Assembly: GCA_018262795.1 (NCBI GenBank)
Contig: JADFDM010000002.1
Coordinates: forward strand, 310,001-374,000
DNA: 64,000 nt
Direction of reading: 5' to 3'
Source of the DNA: Sphingobacteriales bacterium
Lineage (GTDB): Bacteria > Bacteroidota > Bacteroidia > Chitinophagales > LD1
Of the stretch, positions 46,803-56,150 are shown one piece after another. Positions within the stretch are counted from its first letter, which is position 1. Every line of letters begins with the position of its first letter. Made by a program: the position numbers and the translations under genes. The notes below the pieces were generated by a model, which saw only the letters and a program-made list of their open reading frames with translations, had not been told where the DNA came from and searched no databases.

Positions 46803-48608
46803 ATGAGCAACGGAAAGCTATTACTCGAAGTAAAAAATCTGATTACTGAATTTAGAACAGATGATGGTATCGTGAAAGCGGTAAACGATGTTAGTTTCAC
46901 GCTGAACAGAGGCGAAACCATCGGTATAGTTGGCGAATCAGGCTCCGGGAAATCGGTGACCTCGCTTTCTGTAATGCGTCTTATTCCCGATCCACCCGGA
47001 AAAATTGCAGGAGGAGAAATTCTTTTTTACGAAAAGGACGGTACCGCAGTTGATCTCACTAAGATTAGCGAAGACAAAATGCGCAAATATCGCGGCAATG
47101 AAATCTCTATGATATTTCAGGAGCCGATGACTTCATTAAATCCGGTATTTACCTGTGGCGATCAAGTAATTGAAGCCATTACACTTCACCAAAAGGTAAA
47201 TAAAAAAGAAGCACAGGCGCTTACGCTGAGCATGTTTGAAAAAGTAAGCCTGCCCAACCCGCAGCGTATTTTAGATGCGTATCCGCATCAACTTTCGGGA
47301 GGGCAAAAGCAACGAGTGATGATTGCGATGGCAATGAGTTGTAATCCTTCTATTCTGATTGCCGATGAACCTACTACGGCATTGGATGTGACGGTGCAGA
47401 AAACCATTTTGGATTTGATGGCCAAGTTGAAAGGCGAAATTGATAGCTCTATCATATTCATTACGCACGACCTTGGTGTGATTGCAGAAATAGCCGATCG
47501 CGTATTGGTGATGTATAAAGGGAAGATTGTAGAGCAAGGCAGCGTGTTAGATATCTTTAGCAATCCCAAGCACCCCTACACCCGAAGTTTGCTGGCGTGC
47601 CGCCCGCCTTTGGGAAAGCGCTTGAGCAAACTGCCAACAGTAGTTGATTTTATGGAGGAGAATGAACAGGGAGAGATTGTTGAAAAGAATACTTCGGTTG
47701 CAGAGGCGATTAACGCGGTAATAATTAGCGAAGAAGAGACGAATGCGCGCAGAGATCGAGTGCTATCCGGCCAGCCAATACTTCAAGTAAAAAATCTGCA
47801 AACTTGGTTTCCTACTCAAAGAAATTTTCTCGGTAAAGTAACGGATTACGTGAAGGCTGTAGATGATGTGAGTTTTGATGTGTATGAAGGAGAAACTTTA
47901 GGATTAGTAGGTGAATCAGGTTGTGGTAAAACCACATTGGGAAGAACCATACTTCGGTTGTTGCCTGCCCATGGTGGAGAAATAGTATTTGATGGTAAAA
48001 AACTTCTCGATCTCAACAATTACGAAATGAAGGGGATGCGGGAGAACATGCAGATTATTTTTCAGGACCCATACTCCTCGCTGAATCCACGCATCACAAT
48101 CGGAAATGCTATTATGGAACCCATGACGGTTCACGGCATCTATTCCAACGAAAAGGAAAGAAAGGGAAAAGTGATTGAATTACTCACCAAGGTGAATATG
48201 AAGCCGGAGCATTTTAATCGCTATCCACATGAGTTTAGCGGTGGGCAGCGCCAGCGTATTTGTATTGCGAGAGCATTAGCGCTAAACCCAAAGTTTATTA
48301 TTTGTGACGAATCAGTTTCAGCATTAGACGTTTCGGTGCAGGCACAGGTGCTCAATCTACTTATACAACTCAGAGAAGAATTTAAGTTCACCTATATTTT
48401 TATTTCGCACGACCTCTCGGTGGTGAAGTTTATGAGCGACCGTATGGTAGTGATGAACAAAGGAAAGATTGAAGAGTTGGGCATTAGTGATGAAATTTAC
48501 AACAACCCACAGCGGGAATACACTCAAAAACTTATTGAAGCGATCCCTAAAGGAGAGCTGGAAGATATCCAAAAACGAATTCGGGAGCAGCGTGAGTTGC
48601 TGAACTAA
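46803..48608 (+). CDS. ABC transporter, two fused ATPase domains (DppD-DppF/oligopeptide type)
   Basis: 601 residues with two complete nucleotide-binding domains. The first has Walker A GESGSGKS, ABC signature LSGGQKQR and Walker B ILIADEPTTALD. The second has GESGCGKTT, FSGGQRQR and FIICDESVSALD. Each ends in the peptide-transporter oligo_HPY-type tail (NPKHPYTRSLL; NNPQREYTQKLIEAIP). By family knowledge it energises import of di/oligopeptides or nickel. Permease and binding-protein genes are absent here. Monocistronic, with convergent genes on the right. Confidence 0.94.
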   Translation: MSNGKLLLEVKNLITEFRTDDGIVKAVNDVSFTLNRGETIGIVGESGSGKSVTSLSVMRLIPDPPGKIAGGEILFYEKDGTAVDLTKISEDKMRKYRGNEISMIFQEPMTSLNPVFTCGDQVIEAITLHQKVNKKEAQALTLSMFEKVSLPNPQRILDAYPHQLSGGQKQRVMIAMAMSCNPSILIADEPTTALDVTVQKTILDLMAKLKGEIDSSIIFITHDLGVIAEIADRVLVMYKGKIVEQGSVLDIFSNPKHPYTRSLLACRPPLGKRLSKLPTVVDFMEENEQGEIVEKNTSVAEAINAVIISEEETNARRDRVLSGQPILQVKNLQTWFPTQRNFLGKVTDYVKAVDDVSFDVYEGETLGLVGESGCGKTTLGRTILRLLPAHGGEIVFDGKKLLDLNNYEMKGMRENMQIIFQDPYSSLNPRITIGNAIMEPMTVHGIYSNEKERKGKVIELLTKVNMKPEHFNRYPHEFSGGQRQRICIARALALNPKFIICDESVSALDVSVQAQVLNLLIQLREEFKFTYIFISHDLSVVKFMSDRMVVMNKGKIEELGISDEIYNNPQREYTQKLIEAIPKGELEDIQKRIREQRELLN

Positions 48609-48646
48609 TGCTGCATTTTACAGAGATAGAAACGGAGAAGGAGAAT

Positions 48647-50125
48647 TTACTTTAATCGGTTCAGGGCAGCTTTTGCCTTTTGGTCTATTCCGTTTTTATA
48701 TTCGTGGTCATCAAAGCTGAGGCAGAGATGATAGAAAGAAAGTGCTTTTTCTTTATCCCCTCGATGTTCAAATATTTCTCCTGATTCGAGGGCCGAGTTA
48801 GCGGCAAAATAGCGATGCAGCGCACTTCCCTTTTCAATAGCTTTTGAATAATAAGATAAGGCGGAATCGGTTTTCCCCCATTCGTGATAGATGCGCCCCA
48901 TGCGATACAGGTATTCAGTTTCGTCTTCATCGGACTGAAAGTGCATCATGCCTAAGGCATTCATTTCACTGCTTGGTTTTTGATAATAGCCGCCATCAAA
49001 CAGCAAGCGCGCCCGCAACAGATGAACTTCTGGTATGCGACTGCTCTCCGCTTCTTTTTGCGCTTGCTTGTCAGCTTCTATCACATTGCTGCCTTTCGTG
49101 GCTGCCTTACGGATAAAATGCCGGTAGTTTTCGGTATCCCCTTTCAGCAAATAACTCCAAGCAATTTTTTGGTAAGCCGATTTGATGTGATTTTCGCCTT
49201 TATATTCTGCCAAAAATTTTTTGAAGTAGGAGTCGGCATCGGGGGATAACTTATTGAGTTTCCCCAGTGCAGTCAGGTAAGTCAACAAAGGGAAAGAGGT
49301 AAACTCTGCGCCCTTGGGTCGGGTTTCTAAAACATGTAAGGCCTCCTCATTATGCTTCCCATAAATTCCTATATGGGCACAGGTAAAAGCCGTCATCAAG
49401 TTATCTGTTTTCGGAAATCCATTTTCTTGAAGTATTGTCCAAGGTTTTTCCATGTCGTTTTGCAAATGAAAAAGTAGAAAGGCGTACAGTGTTACGGTTT
49501 CCTCCATGTAGATATAATCATTCTTTTGGCCGTAATCAACTAATTCTTTTAAGTCGTTTAGTCCGCGTTCTACATTGCCTTCCATGCCCAATAGGCTCAC
49601 TCCCCATTTATATTTATCGGGAACGCTACCCAGCAGTGCATACAAAACTCCAAGCGATTTTTTGTTGGCTCTAAAGTCGGGGTAGCGTTGTCGGTTTTCT
49701 TCCAGAAATTTAAATGCCTTTCGTATTCCTATGAGTGCATTGAGATAGTCGCCAAATTGTATGCCCAAGGTGGCCCATTGCATATTGATTTCGGCAGCGC
49801 AAAAAAGGAAGTAAGGAGAGTTGCGGTCGCCTTGCTTTAGCAGTTCAAGGCGAAGGTCGCGGTTGCCGTTTAATTTATTGTAGAGGTCGCGGCTATCGCT
49901 TGTGTATATACGGAGGAAATCAATATAATTTTCGAGATAAAGAGGAATAAGGTTTTCGGGATGCTTTTTCTCTTCAGCACTTAACAGCGTTTGCCCTTCC
50001 TCTAATTTCAGGGCAATAATGCTGTGATAAGCGGCTCTACAGTTTTCATTAAAATCAAAGGATTGCGAATATAGAGGAACTATACCCAGCCACAGAAAGA
50101 AGAGGATGTAAAGGCGTTTAATCAC
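48647..50125 (-). CDS. Secreted TPR-repeat protein
   Basis: 492 residues with a signal peptide (MIKRLYILFFLWLGIVPLYS). The body is helical and TPR-like, clearest at the C-terminus (EYLYRMGRIYHEWGKTDSALSYYSKAIEKG, SGEIFEHRGDKEKALSFYHL). N-terminal blocks such as ALLGSVPDKYKWGVSLLGMEGNVERGL are typical of Bacteroidota periplasmic TPR proteins without assigned roles. Likely a protein-protein interaction scaffold outside the cytoplasm. Confidence 0.82.
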   Translation of the reverse strand: MIKRLYILFFLWLGIVPLYSQSFDFNENCRAAYHSIIALKLEEGQTLLSAEEKKHPENLIPLYLENYIDFLRIYTSDSRDLYNKLNGNRDLRLELLKQGDRNSPYFLFCAAEINMQWATLGIQFGDYLNALIGIRKAFKFLEENRQRYPDFRANKKSLGVLYALLGSVPDKYKWGVSLLGMEGNVERGLNDLKELVDYGQKNDYIYMEETVTLYAFLLFHLQNDMEKPWTILQENGFPKTDNLMTAFTCAHIGIYGKHNEEALHVLETRPKGAEFTSFPLLTYLTALGKLNKLSPDADSYFKKFLAEYKGENHIKSAYQKIAWSYLLKGDTENYRHFIRKAATKGSNVIEADKQAQKEAESSRIPEVHLLRARLLFDGGYYQKPSSEMNALGMMHFQSDEDETEYLYRMGRIYHEWGKTDSALSYYSKAIEKGSALHRYFAANSALESGEIFEHRGDKEKALSFYHLCLSFDDHEYKNGIDQKAKAALNRLK

Positions 50126-50147
50126 AGATGAAAAATAGTAAAAAAGA

Positions 50148-50172
50148 AACCCCTCTCGGTAGGAGAAGGGTT
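50148..50172 (-). terminator. Terminator of the nif3-like operon
   Basis: AACCCCTCTC and GAGAAGGGTT form a stem with one mismatch. On the minus strand TTTCTTTTTTAC follows. Confidence 0.8.
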
Positions 50173-50179
50173 AGTGTTT

Positions 50180-50941
50180 TTAGTTGTCGGCTTCCTGATT
50201 ATCCCAGGCTATCAATATTCTGCCGCAATGCTCGCAAGTAATGATTTTTTTGCGCTGGCGAATTTCCATTTGTCGCTGCGGAGGTATTTTAGCATAGCAT
50301 CCGCCACAAGCATCACGCAATACCGCTACAACAGCTAAACCGTTCTTGTAGGCTCCGCGCACACGCTTATAATTCTTCAAAAGTCTTTCTTCTACCTTTT
50401 TCGCTTGCTTGTCGCTGTCTTTTTGAAGTTCTTTTTCTTCCTTCTCAGTTTCTTCAATAATTTTTTCAAGCTCCTTCTTTTTGTTCTTTAGGTTTTTTTC
50501 GCGCTCCTTGATGGTCTTGGTTGTTTCGTCCAGAATTTCCTGTTTGGCACCTAACTTAGTGGCGGCATCTGTAGCTTTTTTGTCAGAAAGCTGAATTTCC
50601 AATTTCTGTAGTTCTATTTCTTTCGACAGGGCATCGTACTCGCGATTGTTCTTTACATTATCTTGTTGCTTTTCGTAGCGGGTAATCAACTCTTTCGCCA
50701 GTGCTTTGGCGTTCTTGCGATTCTTTACCTCTTCTTCTAACTCAGTCAACTCAGTTTGCAAGTTGGACAGGCGGGTATTCAACCCTTCAATTTCGTCTTC
50801 AAGGTCGCGCACTTCGATAGGAAGCTCTCCTTTTAGAATCTGAATTTTGTCAATTTTGGAGTCAATTTCCTGTAGCTCCCACAGTTGTTGAAGTTTTTCT
50901 TCAATCGTAAGGTCTTTGGTGGGTGTTTTGCTTGCAGCCAT
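50180..50941 (-). CDS. Coiled-coil protein with C4 zinc ribbon
   Basis: 253 residues from ATG 50941 (MAASKTPTKDLT); the track's longer start overlaps the Nif3-like gene. A long coiled coil (about 15-190, ELQEIDSKIDKIQILKGELP...) precedes a C-terminal zinc ribbon with CGGCYAKIPPQRQMEIRQ and CEHCGRIL. This architecture is the widespread 'C4-type zinc ribbon domain' family, often encoded beside Nif3-like genes. Role unknown, possibly nucleic-acid binding. It sits one base after the Nif3-like stop, clearly one operon. Confidence 0.9.
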   Translation of the reverse strand: MAASKTPTKDLTIEEKLQQLWELQEIDSKIDKIQILKGELPIEVRDLEDEIEGLNTRLSNLQTELTELEEEVKNRKNAKALAKELITRYEKQQDNVKNNREYDALSKEIELQKLEIQLSDKKATDAATKLGAKQEILDETTKTIKEREKNLKNKKKELEKIIEETEKEEKELQKDSDKQAKKVEERLLKNYKRVRGAYKNGLAVVAVLRDACGGCYAKIPPQRQMEIRQRKKIITCEHCGRILIAWDNQEADN

Positions 50942-50942
50942 A

Positions 50943-52037
50943 TTATAAATATTTGATAGGGTTTGTATTGATTTTAGAAATCCGGGCTGCAAATGTAGGG
51001 AATTTTTCCAAAAGTTGTTCAGCGATCAAATCTTTTGTAAACTGCTCACTTTCAAAGTGCCCCACATCCGCTACGACTATCTTCCCATCGGCATCAAAAA
51101 AGTCGTGGTACTTAAAATCAGCCGTAATTAAAATATCAGCTTCCGCAGCGATGGCTTGGCTCAACAGAAAACTTCCCGCTCCTCCGCAAACAGCTACTTT
51201 TTGAATTGGTTTTCCTAAAAGTTGCGTGTAGCGGATACAGCCCGTTTTTAAGTTTCTCTTGACTGATTTAAGAAAAGTAAGCGCATCCATCGGTTTTTTT
51301 AGCTCACCTATCATTCCACTTCCTACCATGCTGTAAGAATTTTCTACGGAAACAATATCGTAGGCTACCTCCTCATACGGATGCACTTTCAGCAAAGTGC
51401 TAATTATATTGAATTCTAAGTTTGCCGGAAAGATGGTTTCAAACCTTATCTCATCGGCTTTTATTAAAATCCCTTTCTCGCCTAATGCGGGGGTAGAGTT
51501 TTCGTTGCCCCGGAAGGTTCCTGTTCCGCGAACGTTGAAACCCGTTTCACTGTAATTTCCAATGTTGCCTGCTCCGGCCTCGAATATCGCTTTACTCACT
51601 CTTTCGTGATGTTCCACAGGAATAAACGTGTATAACTTGCGAAGGAGTTGAGTTTTGGGCGATAGAATTTTGGGGTTGAGAATATTTAATCTTCGACAAA
51701 TTTCAGCATTTACACCGGTCAACACATTGTCGTAATTGGTGTGAATGGCGTAAATAGCGATGTTGTTCTTAATCGCCTTTATCACCACTCGTTCCACATA
51801 ATTTCTCCCGTTGAGTTTTTTCAATCCACTGAAAATGATGGGGTGGTGGGCAATCACTAATTCGCATTTTTCTCGTATAGCTTCATCTATTACCTCTTCA
51901 GTAGCATCTAAAGTAATGAGTGCTTTTTTTACAGTGGTATTTTTATCGCCCACTATCAGCCCGCTGTTATCGTAGCTTTCCTGATACGACAGAGGGGCAA
52001 TGCTTTCGAGGTGGTCGGTAATGTCTTTAATTTTCAT
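50943..52037 (-). CDS. Nif3-like dinuclear metal-centre hexameric protein
   Basis: 364 residues, the long (YqfO-type) version with an inserted central domain. Metal ligands are in VIAHHPIIFSGLKKL and YAIHTNYDNVLTG at the N-terminal end and in ITADFKYHDFFDA and VADVGHFESEQF near the C-terminus. By family knowledge the protein forms a toroidal hexamer with a two-metal site. GTP cyclohydrolase I type 2 annotations exist, but activity is not settled. Co-transcribed with the zinc-ribbon gene. Confidence 0.93.
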   Translation of the reverse strand: MKIKDITDHLESIAPLSYQESYDNSGLIVGDKNTTVKKALITLDATEEVIDEAIREKCELVIAHHPIIFSGLKKLNGRNYVERVVIKAIKNNIAIYAIHTNYDNVLTGVNAEICRRLNILNPKILSPKTQLLRKLYTFIPVEHHERVSKAIFEAGAGNIGNYSETGFNVRGTGTFRGNENSTPALGEKGILIKADEIRFETIFPANLEFNIISTLLKVHPYEEVAYDIVSVENSYSMVGSGMIGELKKPMDALTFLKSVKRNLKTGCIRYTQLLGKPIQKVAVCGGAGSFLLSQAIAAEADILITADFKYHDFFDADGKIVVADVGHFESEQFTKDLIAEQLLEKFPTFAARISKINTNPIKYL

Positions 52038-52100
52038 ATAGGTTCATAGGGTTCTTTAATGTCAATTTACGGCTTGTTTATTTCTGTTGTTAATTTGGTT

Positions 52101-52108
52101 TAGGTTTG
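52101..52108 (+). promoter_or_regulatory. -7 promoter box of lpxK
   Basis: A perfect TAGGTTTG. Transcription should start near 52113-52116, just before the conserved N-terminal coding extension of lpxK (from about 52122). This supports a start codon upstream of TTG 52188. Confidence 0.5.
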
Positions 52109-52187
52109 ATTCAAAATCTAAAGCATCCGACAAATATCCAAAATACTCCTTTATCCGCTATCTATAGTTTATGGGTTAGCTACCGAA

Positions 52188-53210
52188 TTGCGGAATCTGC
52201 TTTACAACAAAAAGTTTTATCGCACCGTGCGCTTTGATTTCCCGGTGATATCAGTCGGTAATCTGACCGCGGGCGGCACGGGGAAAAGTCCTCACATTGA
52301 GTATCTCATCTTTCTTTTGCAATATACTCATAAAGTAGCTACCCTCAGCCGAGGGTACGGGCGCAAGTCTTATGGTTTCACTATTGCAACGGGCACTTCT
52401 ACTGCCGATGAAATAGGAGATGAACCACGGCAGTTCAAACAAAAGTTTCCCGAAACGTTGGTGGTAGTTGAAGAGGATAGGGTGTTTGCTATTCCGAGAA
52501 TTTTAGAGTTGTATCCTGATACGGACGTGATTCTGTTAGATGATGCTTATCAACATCGAAGTATGCGTGCCGGCTTGTCTATTCTGCTCACAGAGCATTC
52601 CAATCTTTTTACCCGCGACAGCTTGTTGCCTTTAGGGCGATTGCGCGAAGCGAGACACAACTACCAAAGAGCCGATATTATTATTGTAACGAAGTGCCCG
52701 GCACATTTGCAAGCACTTGAACAGGAAAAAATCATTTCCGAAATAAAGCCTTACAAATACCAGAAGGTGTATTTTTCCGCTATACAATATGGCCGACCTT
52801 ATTCGTTTTATGATGCGCAAGCGAAGTATGACCTTCAAAGCGACACCACGGCATTGTTGGTTTGTGGCATTGCTAAATTTGATGAATTGAAAAGCTATTT
52901 AGAACAAAAACTCCAACGAGTGTATGTGCGCAATTTCAGAGATCATCATCGCTATGATGGGTTTGATATGGAGAGCATTCGACAGACTTATGAAAATTTA
53001 GGAGAGGGGAAAAAGGTGATGATAACTACGGAGAAGGATGCGATGCGGTTAGCTCCTTTTCACGATTGGTTTTTGCAGAATAAAATCGAAATATTTGTCC
53101 AACCTATCAGCGTAGCATTTATAGGTGATCAGGGGCAGAAGTTGGATCATGATATCCTCCGCTTTGTGGAGATTACTAAAAGCAAAATGAGCCAAAACGG
53201 CTTTTCATAA
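52188..53210 (+). CDS. lpxK: Tetraacyldisaccharide 4'-kinase LpxK (start uncertain, probably upstream)
   Basis: Phosphorylates the lipid A precursor at the inner membrane. FDFPVISVGNLTAGGTGKSPH is the P-loop of LpxK, and RGYGRKSYG, DDAYQHRSM and TEKDAMRLAPF are family motifs. The first standard start is TTG 52188, but the usual membrane N-terminus is encoded in frame just before it (KILLYPLSIVYGLATELRN), starting after a stop at 52119-52121. No ATG/GTG/TTG/CTG occurs in that stretch, so translation may begin at an ATC or ATA near 52125-52143. Coordinates are given from TTG as the minimum. It joins a PNP gene one base downstream. Confidence 0.93.
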   Translation: MRNLLYNKKFYRTVRFDFPVISVGNLTAGGTGKSPHIEYLIFLLQYTHKVATLSRGYGRKSYGFTIATGTSTADEIGDEPRQFKQKFPETLVVVEEDRVFAIPRILELYPDTDVILLDDAYQHRSMRAGLSILLTEHSNLFTRDSLLPLGRLREARHNYQRADIIIVTKCPAHLQALEQEKIISEIKPYKYQKVYFSAIQYGRPYSFYDAQAKYDLQSDTTALLVCGIAKFDELKSYLEQKLQRVYVRNFRDHHRYDGFDMESIRQTYENLGEGKKVMITTEKDAMRLAPFHDWFLQNKIEIFVQPISVAFIGDQGQKLDHDILRFVEITKSKMSQNGFS

Positions 53211-53211
53211 G

Positions 53212-54036
53212 ATGGCAAAGTTGTTAGAGAAAATAAAAGAGACTTCCGATTTTCTAAAAGAGAAAATCAGTGGTGAATATTCCTACGGAATTATTTTGGG
53301 TTCCGGCTTGGGCAACCTCACGAAAGAGATAAATATTCAGGTGCAGATACCGTATTCAGACATCCCCAATTTTGCGCAATCAACCGTAAAGGGTCATAGC
53401 GGCAGTTTGATTTTTGGTGAACTTGGTGGAAAAAACATAGTGGCTATGAGCGGGCGCTTTCATTACTATGAGGGTTACAGCGCTGAGGAAATAACTTTCC
53501 CTGTTCGGGTAATGAAATTTTTGGGAGTACACACCCTGCTCATTTCAAACGCATCGGGAGGAATGAATGCCGAATTTGAAGTGGGAGACTTGATGGTGAT
53601 TAACGATCACATTTATCTGCAACCGGAGCATCCTTTGCGGGGACCAAATATTGAACAATTAGGCCCTCGATTTCCGAACATGAATCACACGTACGATCCG
53701 GAGCTGATTCACAAGGCGCTGAAGATTGCTGTTGACAATGACATTACTTGTTACGAAGGAGTTTATGTGGCCGTGCAGGGACCCACCTTTGAAACCCCTG
53801 CCGAATACAAAGCTTTTCATATAATGGGAGGTGATGCGGTGGGCATGTCCACGGCCTCCGAGGCAATAGTTGCATGCCACATGGGGTTGCGTGTGTTCGC
53901 CATTTCGGTGATCAGCGACATGGGCTACCCTCCGGAGAAAGCGGATAAAGTAACTCATGAATTTGTATTGCAGAAAGCTGCCGAAGCCGAGCCTAAAATG
54001 CGCCAAGTGATGATTGGCCTACTGAAAGAAATATAA
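53212..54036 (+). CDS. Purine nucleoside phosphorylase
   Basis: 274 residues of the trimeric PNP/MTAP type. ILGSGLGNLTKEI is the phosphate-binding loop, KGHSGSLIFGELGG and SGRFHYYEGYSAEEITFPVRVMKF are typical, and GGDAVGMSTASEAIVACHMGL carries the base-binding region. It splits inosine or guanosine to base and ribose-1-phosphate. Translation starts one base after lpxK, which indicates an operon but no obvious metabolic relation. Confidence 0.97.
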   Translation: MAKLLEKIKETSDFLKEKISGEYSYGIILGSGLGNLTKEINIQVQIPYSDIPNFAQSTVKGHSGSLIFGELGGKNIVAMSGRFHYYEGYSAEEITFPVRVMKFLGVHTLLISNASGGMNAEFEVGDLMVINDHIYLQPEHPLRGPNIEQLGPRFPNMNHTYDPELIHKALKIAVDNDITCYEGVYVAVQGPTFETPAEYKAFHIMGGDAVGMSTASEAIVACHMGLRVFAISVISDMGYPPEKADKVTHEFVLQKAAEAEPKMRQVMIGLLKEI

Positions 54037-54042
54037 AGCTTA

Positions 54043-56004
54043 GTGAAAGGTTTGCGATTCACGGTTTGCGGTTTAACGGTTTCTCTATTCAGGCAATTGG
54101 ATAGTAAGTTATCTCTATCTTTTCTCCTTGCCGTATTTTCAATTTTCAACGTTGCTGTTTCATCGGCTGCTATTCTTCCTAAGGATTCTACAAAACCGAA
54201 AAAACCCTCTACGCTGAACGACACTTGGTATCTGAACAGTAACCCCGAAAATCGGCACATTATTGATACCACAATTTTCGGTCTTCAATATTATAATCCT
54301 ACACAAGGAGATGGAATGGAATACGCCAACGCGGGGAATTTTGGCAGTGCTGCTTTCCCGGTAATGTTTCAACCTTCTCGGAAGATAGGGTTCAACAGCG
54401 GCTACAATCAGTTCGACCTATATCGCTATCAGAAAGATTCGGTGAAATACTATCAGGTGATTCGACCATACACGGAGTTGGCGATGATGATAGGCCTAAA
54501 GAACGAACAATATTTTCAGGGGCGATTTGCCAATCAGCACAAGGGTATTATTTATTACGGAGTTGATTTTACCCGTATTTTCTCCAAAGGTACATACCCC
54601 AATCAGCGCACTAACGACAATGGATTTAATCTATACGGTATCTACAACTCGAAAAATAAACACTGGAATGTACAAGCCGATTTGATTTTTAATTCCTTTA
54701 AGGTGGAAGAGAATGGAGGAGTGGCCATTGATGTGTTCGACTCTTCCCTTTTTCAAAAATCATTGGCTCCCATAAGATTGGATAAAGCGGAAAATAATTA
54801 TCGGCAAATTGATTTTTATCTAAAAGGCACCTACAACGCGGGAAAGAAATATAAACAAGTGATGAATGACTCGGTGCAACACGAGGCACTCATGCCCTTG
54901 TTCAAAATTTCATATCAGTTTAATGTGGAGAAAAGCAAAAACAAGTATCGCGATTTTGATCCCGATTCTAATTATTACAACAACTTCTATTCAAATGATT
55001 CAGTGTTCAACGATCTGAATTATCTGAAATTTGGCAATGCTGTGATGCTGGAATATAAATGGCGGAAGTTGACTTCAGATACTTCCTATGAGGATAAAAA
55101 TTTTGCCGTATCAGCCGAGGCGGGATATGATTACTATATGATGGAGCAAAATACCCGAAAGAGCCGCTTCGATAATCTGTATGTGGGTGGAACGGTGCGC
55201 AACAATTCCTTTTCGCATTCCAAGGTGCTATATAATGCTTCCGTTAAATATTTCCCCTACGGTTACAATCAGCACGATCTGATAGTAAACGGTAATGCCG
55301 GATATGACTTTCAAAAATGGGGAATCATCACTGCCCATGCCGATTACCAACTTAATGAAGTACCATACATTTATCAGGACTATCAGTCGGATAGTGTAAA
55401 TTGGAACTATCAATTACCCAAAACACGCACGCTTTCATTGGGGGCAAAATATCAAAATCCTAAGTGGGGAATATTAGCCGAAGCACACTATTACAATCTT
55501 TATAACCTTCCGGTTTATCCCGGAGTTCCCTCTCCATTTCTCAACCTCGGCAAAAGTAACTTTGTGGTAGCGCATATAGCGAATCGAAACGGAATTAAGG
55601 GAGTCCATTTGAATAATGACATTTGGGTAACCATTCCTCCCAAAGGAAGCAACATCACCGATTATTATGCCCTGCTATACACCAAGCACAGCCTGTTTTA
55701 CGAAATGCGCTTATTCAAGAAAGCGCTTTGGTTTGCTACCGGTTTCGACTTGCGAATTCGCTACTATAATAACCCACCGGGTTACGATCCTTTGCTCGGA
55801 AATTTTTATCCCTCCCCGGACAAGAAAAAAATAGTACCGCAATTGGATTGGTTCTTAAACCTAAAAATCAAAACGGTTCGTGTGTTTTTAAAGGTTGATA
55901 ACATCCTGTCGGGCGCAGGGCTTAAAGGCTACTATTCATTGTATGGGTATCCCGCTCCCGATGTGTCATTTAAGTTTGGATTACGCTGGCGATTTTTTGA
56001 ATAG
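54043..56004 (+). CDS. Putative outer-membrane porin (Bacteroidota family)
   Basis: 653 residues with the layout of the 'putative porin' family. After a signal peptide (LSLSFLLAVFSIFNVAVSSAA) comes a short proline/lysine stretch (DSTKPKKPS), then alternating beta-barrel strands to a C-terminal VSFKFGLRWRFFE ending in Phe-Glu, somewhat unlike the canonical terminal aromatic. The start could be GTG 54043 or TTG 54097; TTG 54097 begins at the signal peptide and leaves the word-repeat sequence upstream non-coding. It probably forms a channel in the outer membrane; substrate unknown. It follows PNP by six bases. Confidence 0.84.
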   Translation: MKGLRFTVCGLTVSLFRQLDSKLSLSFLLAVFSIFNVAVSSAAILPKDSTKPKKPSTLNDTWYLNSNPENRHIIDTTIFGLQYYNPTQGDGMEYANAGNFGSAAFPVMFQPSRKIGFNSGYNQFDLYRYQKDSVKYYQVIRPYTELAMMIGLKNEQYFQGRFANQHKGIIYYGVDFTRIFSKGTYPNQRTNDNGFNLYGIYNSKNKHWNVQADLIFNSFKVEENGGVAIDVFDSSLFQKSLAPIRLDKAENNYRQIDFYLKGTYNAGKKYKQVMNDSVQHEALMPLFKISYQFNVEKSKNKYRDFDPDSNYYNNFYSNDSVFNDLNYLKFGNAVMLEYKWRKLTSDTSYEDKNFAVSAEAGYDYYMMEQNTRKSRFDNLYVGGTVRNNSFSHSKVLYNASVKYFPYGYNQHDLIVNGNAGYDFQKWGIITAHADYQLNEVPYIYQDYQSDSVNWNYQLPKTRTLSLGAKYQNPKWGILAEAHYYNLYNLPVYPGVPSPFLNLGKSNFVVAHIANRNGIKGVHLNNDIWVTIPPKGSNITDYYALLYTKHSLFYEMRLFKKALWFATGFDLRIRYYNNPPGYDPLLGNFYPSPDKKKIVPQLDWFLNLKIKTVRVFLKVDNILSGAGLKGYYSLYGYPAPDVSFKFGLRWRFFE

Positions 56005-56112
56005 AGGTCTTAGTGAGCAAAACAGAAGTGTGACAGCTAACCATCCGATTCTATGGAGTACTCTATAAACTAAAGCAGTGAAATTTCATTTATACTTCCC
56101 GCCTAATCCTTT

Positions 56113-56120
56113 TATTTTCG
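56113..56120 (+). promoter_or_regulatory. -7 promoter box of the thioesterase gene
   Basis: TATTTTCG, the TTCG variant of the -7 element, with about 30 nt before ATG 56151. The leader ends AAAAGGAG, one of few Shine-Dalgarno-like sequences here, although it touches the ATG. Confidence 0.45.
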
Positions 56121-56150
56121 CCACTTCTATTTAATACAAGGGAAAAGGAG

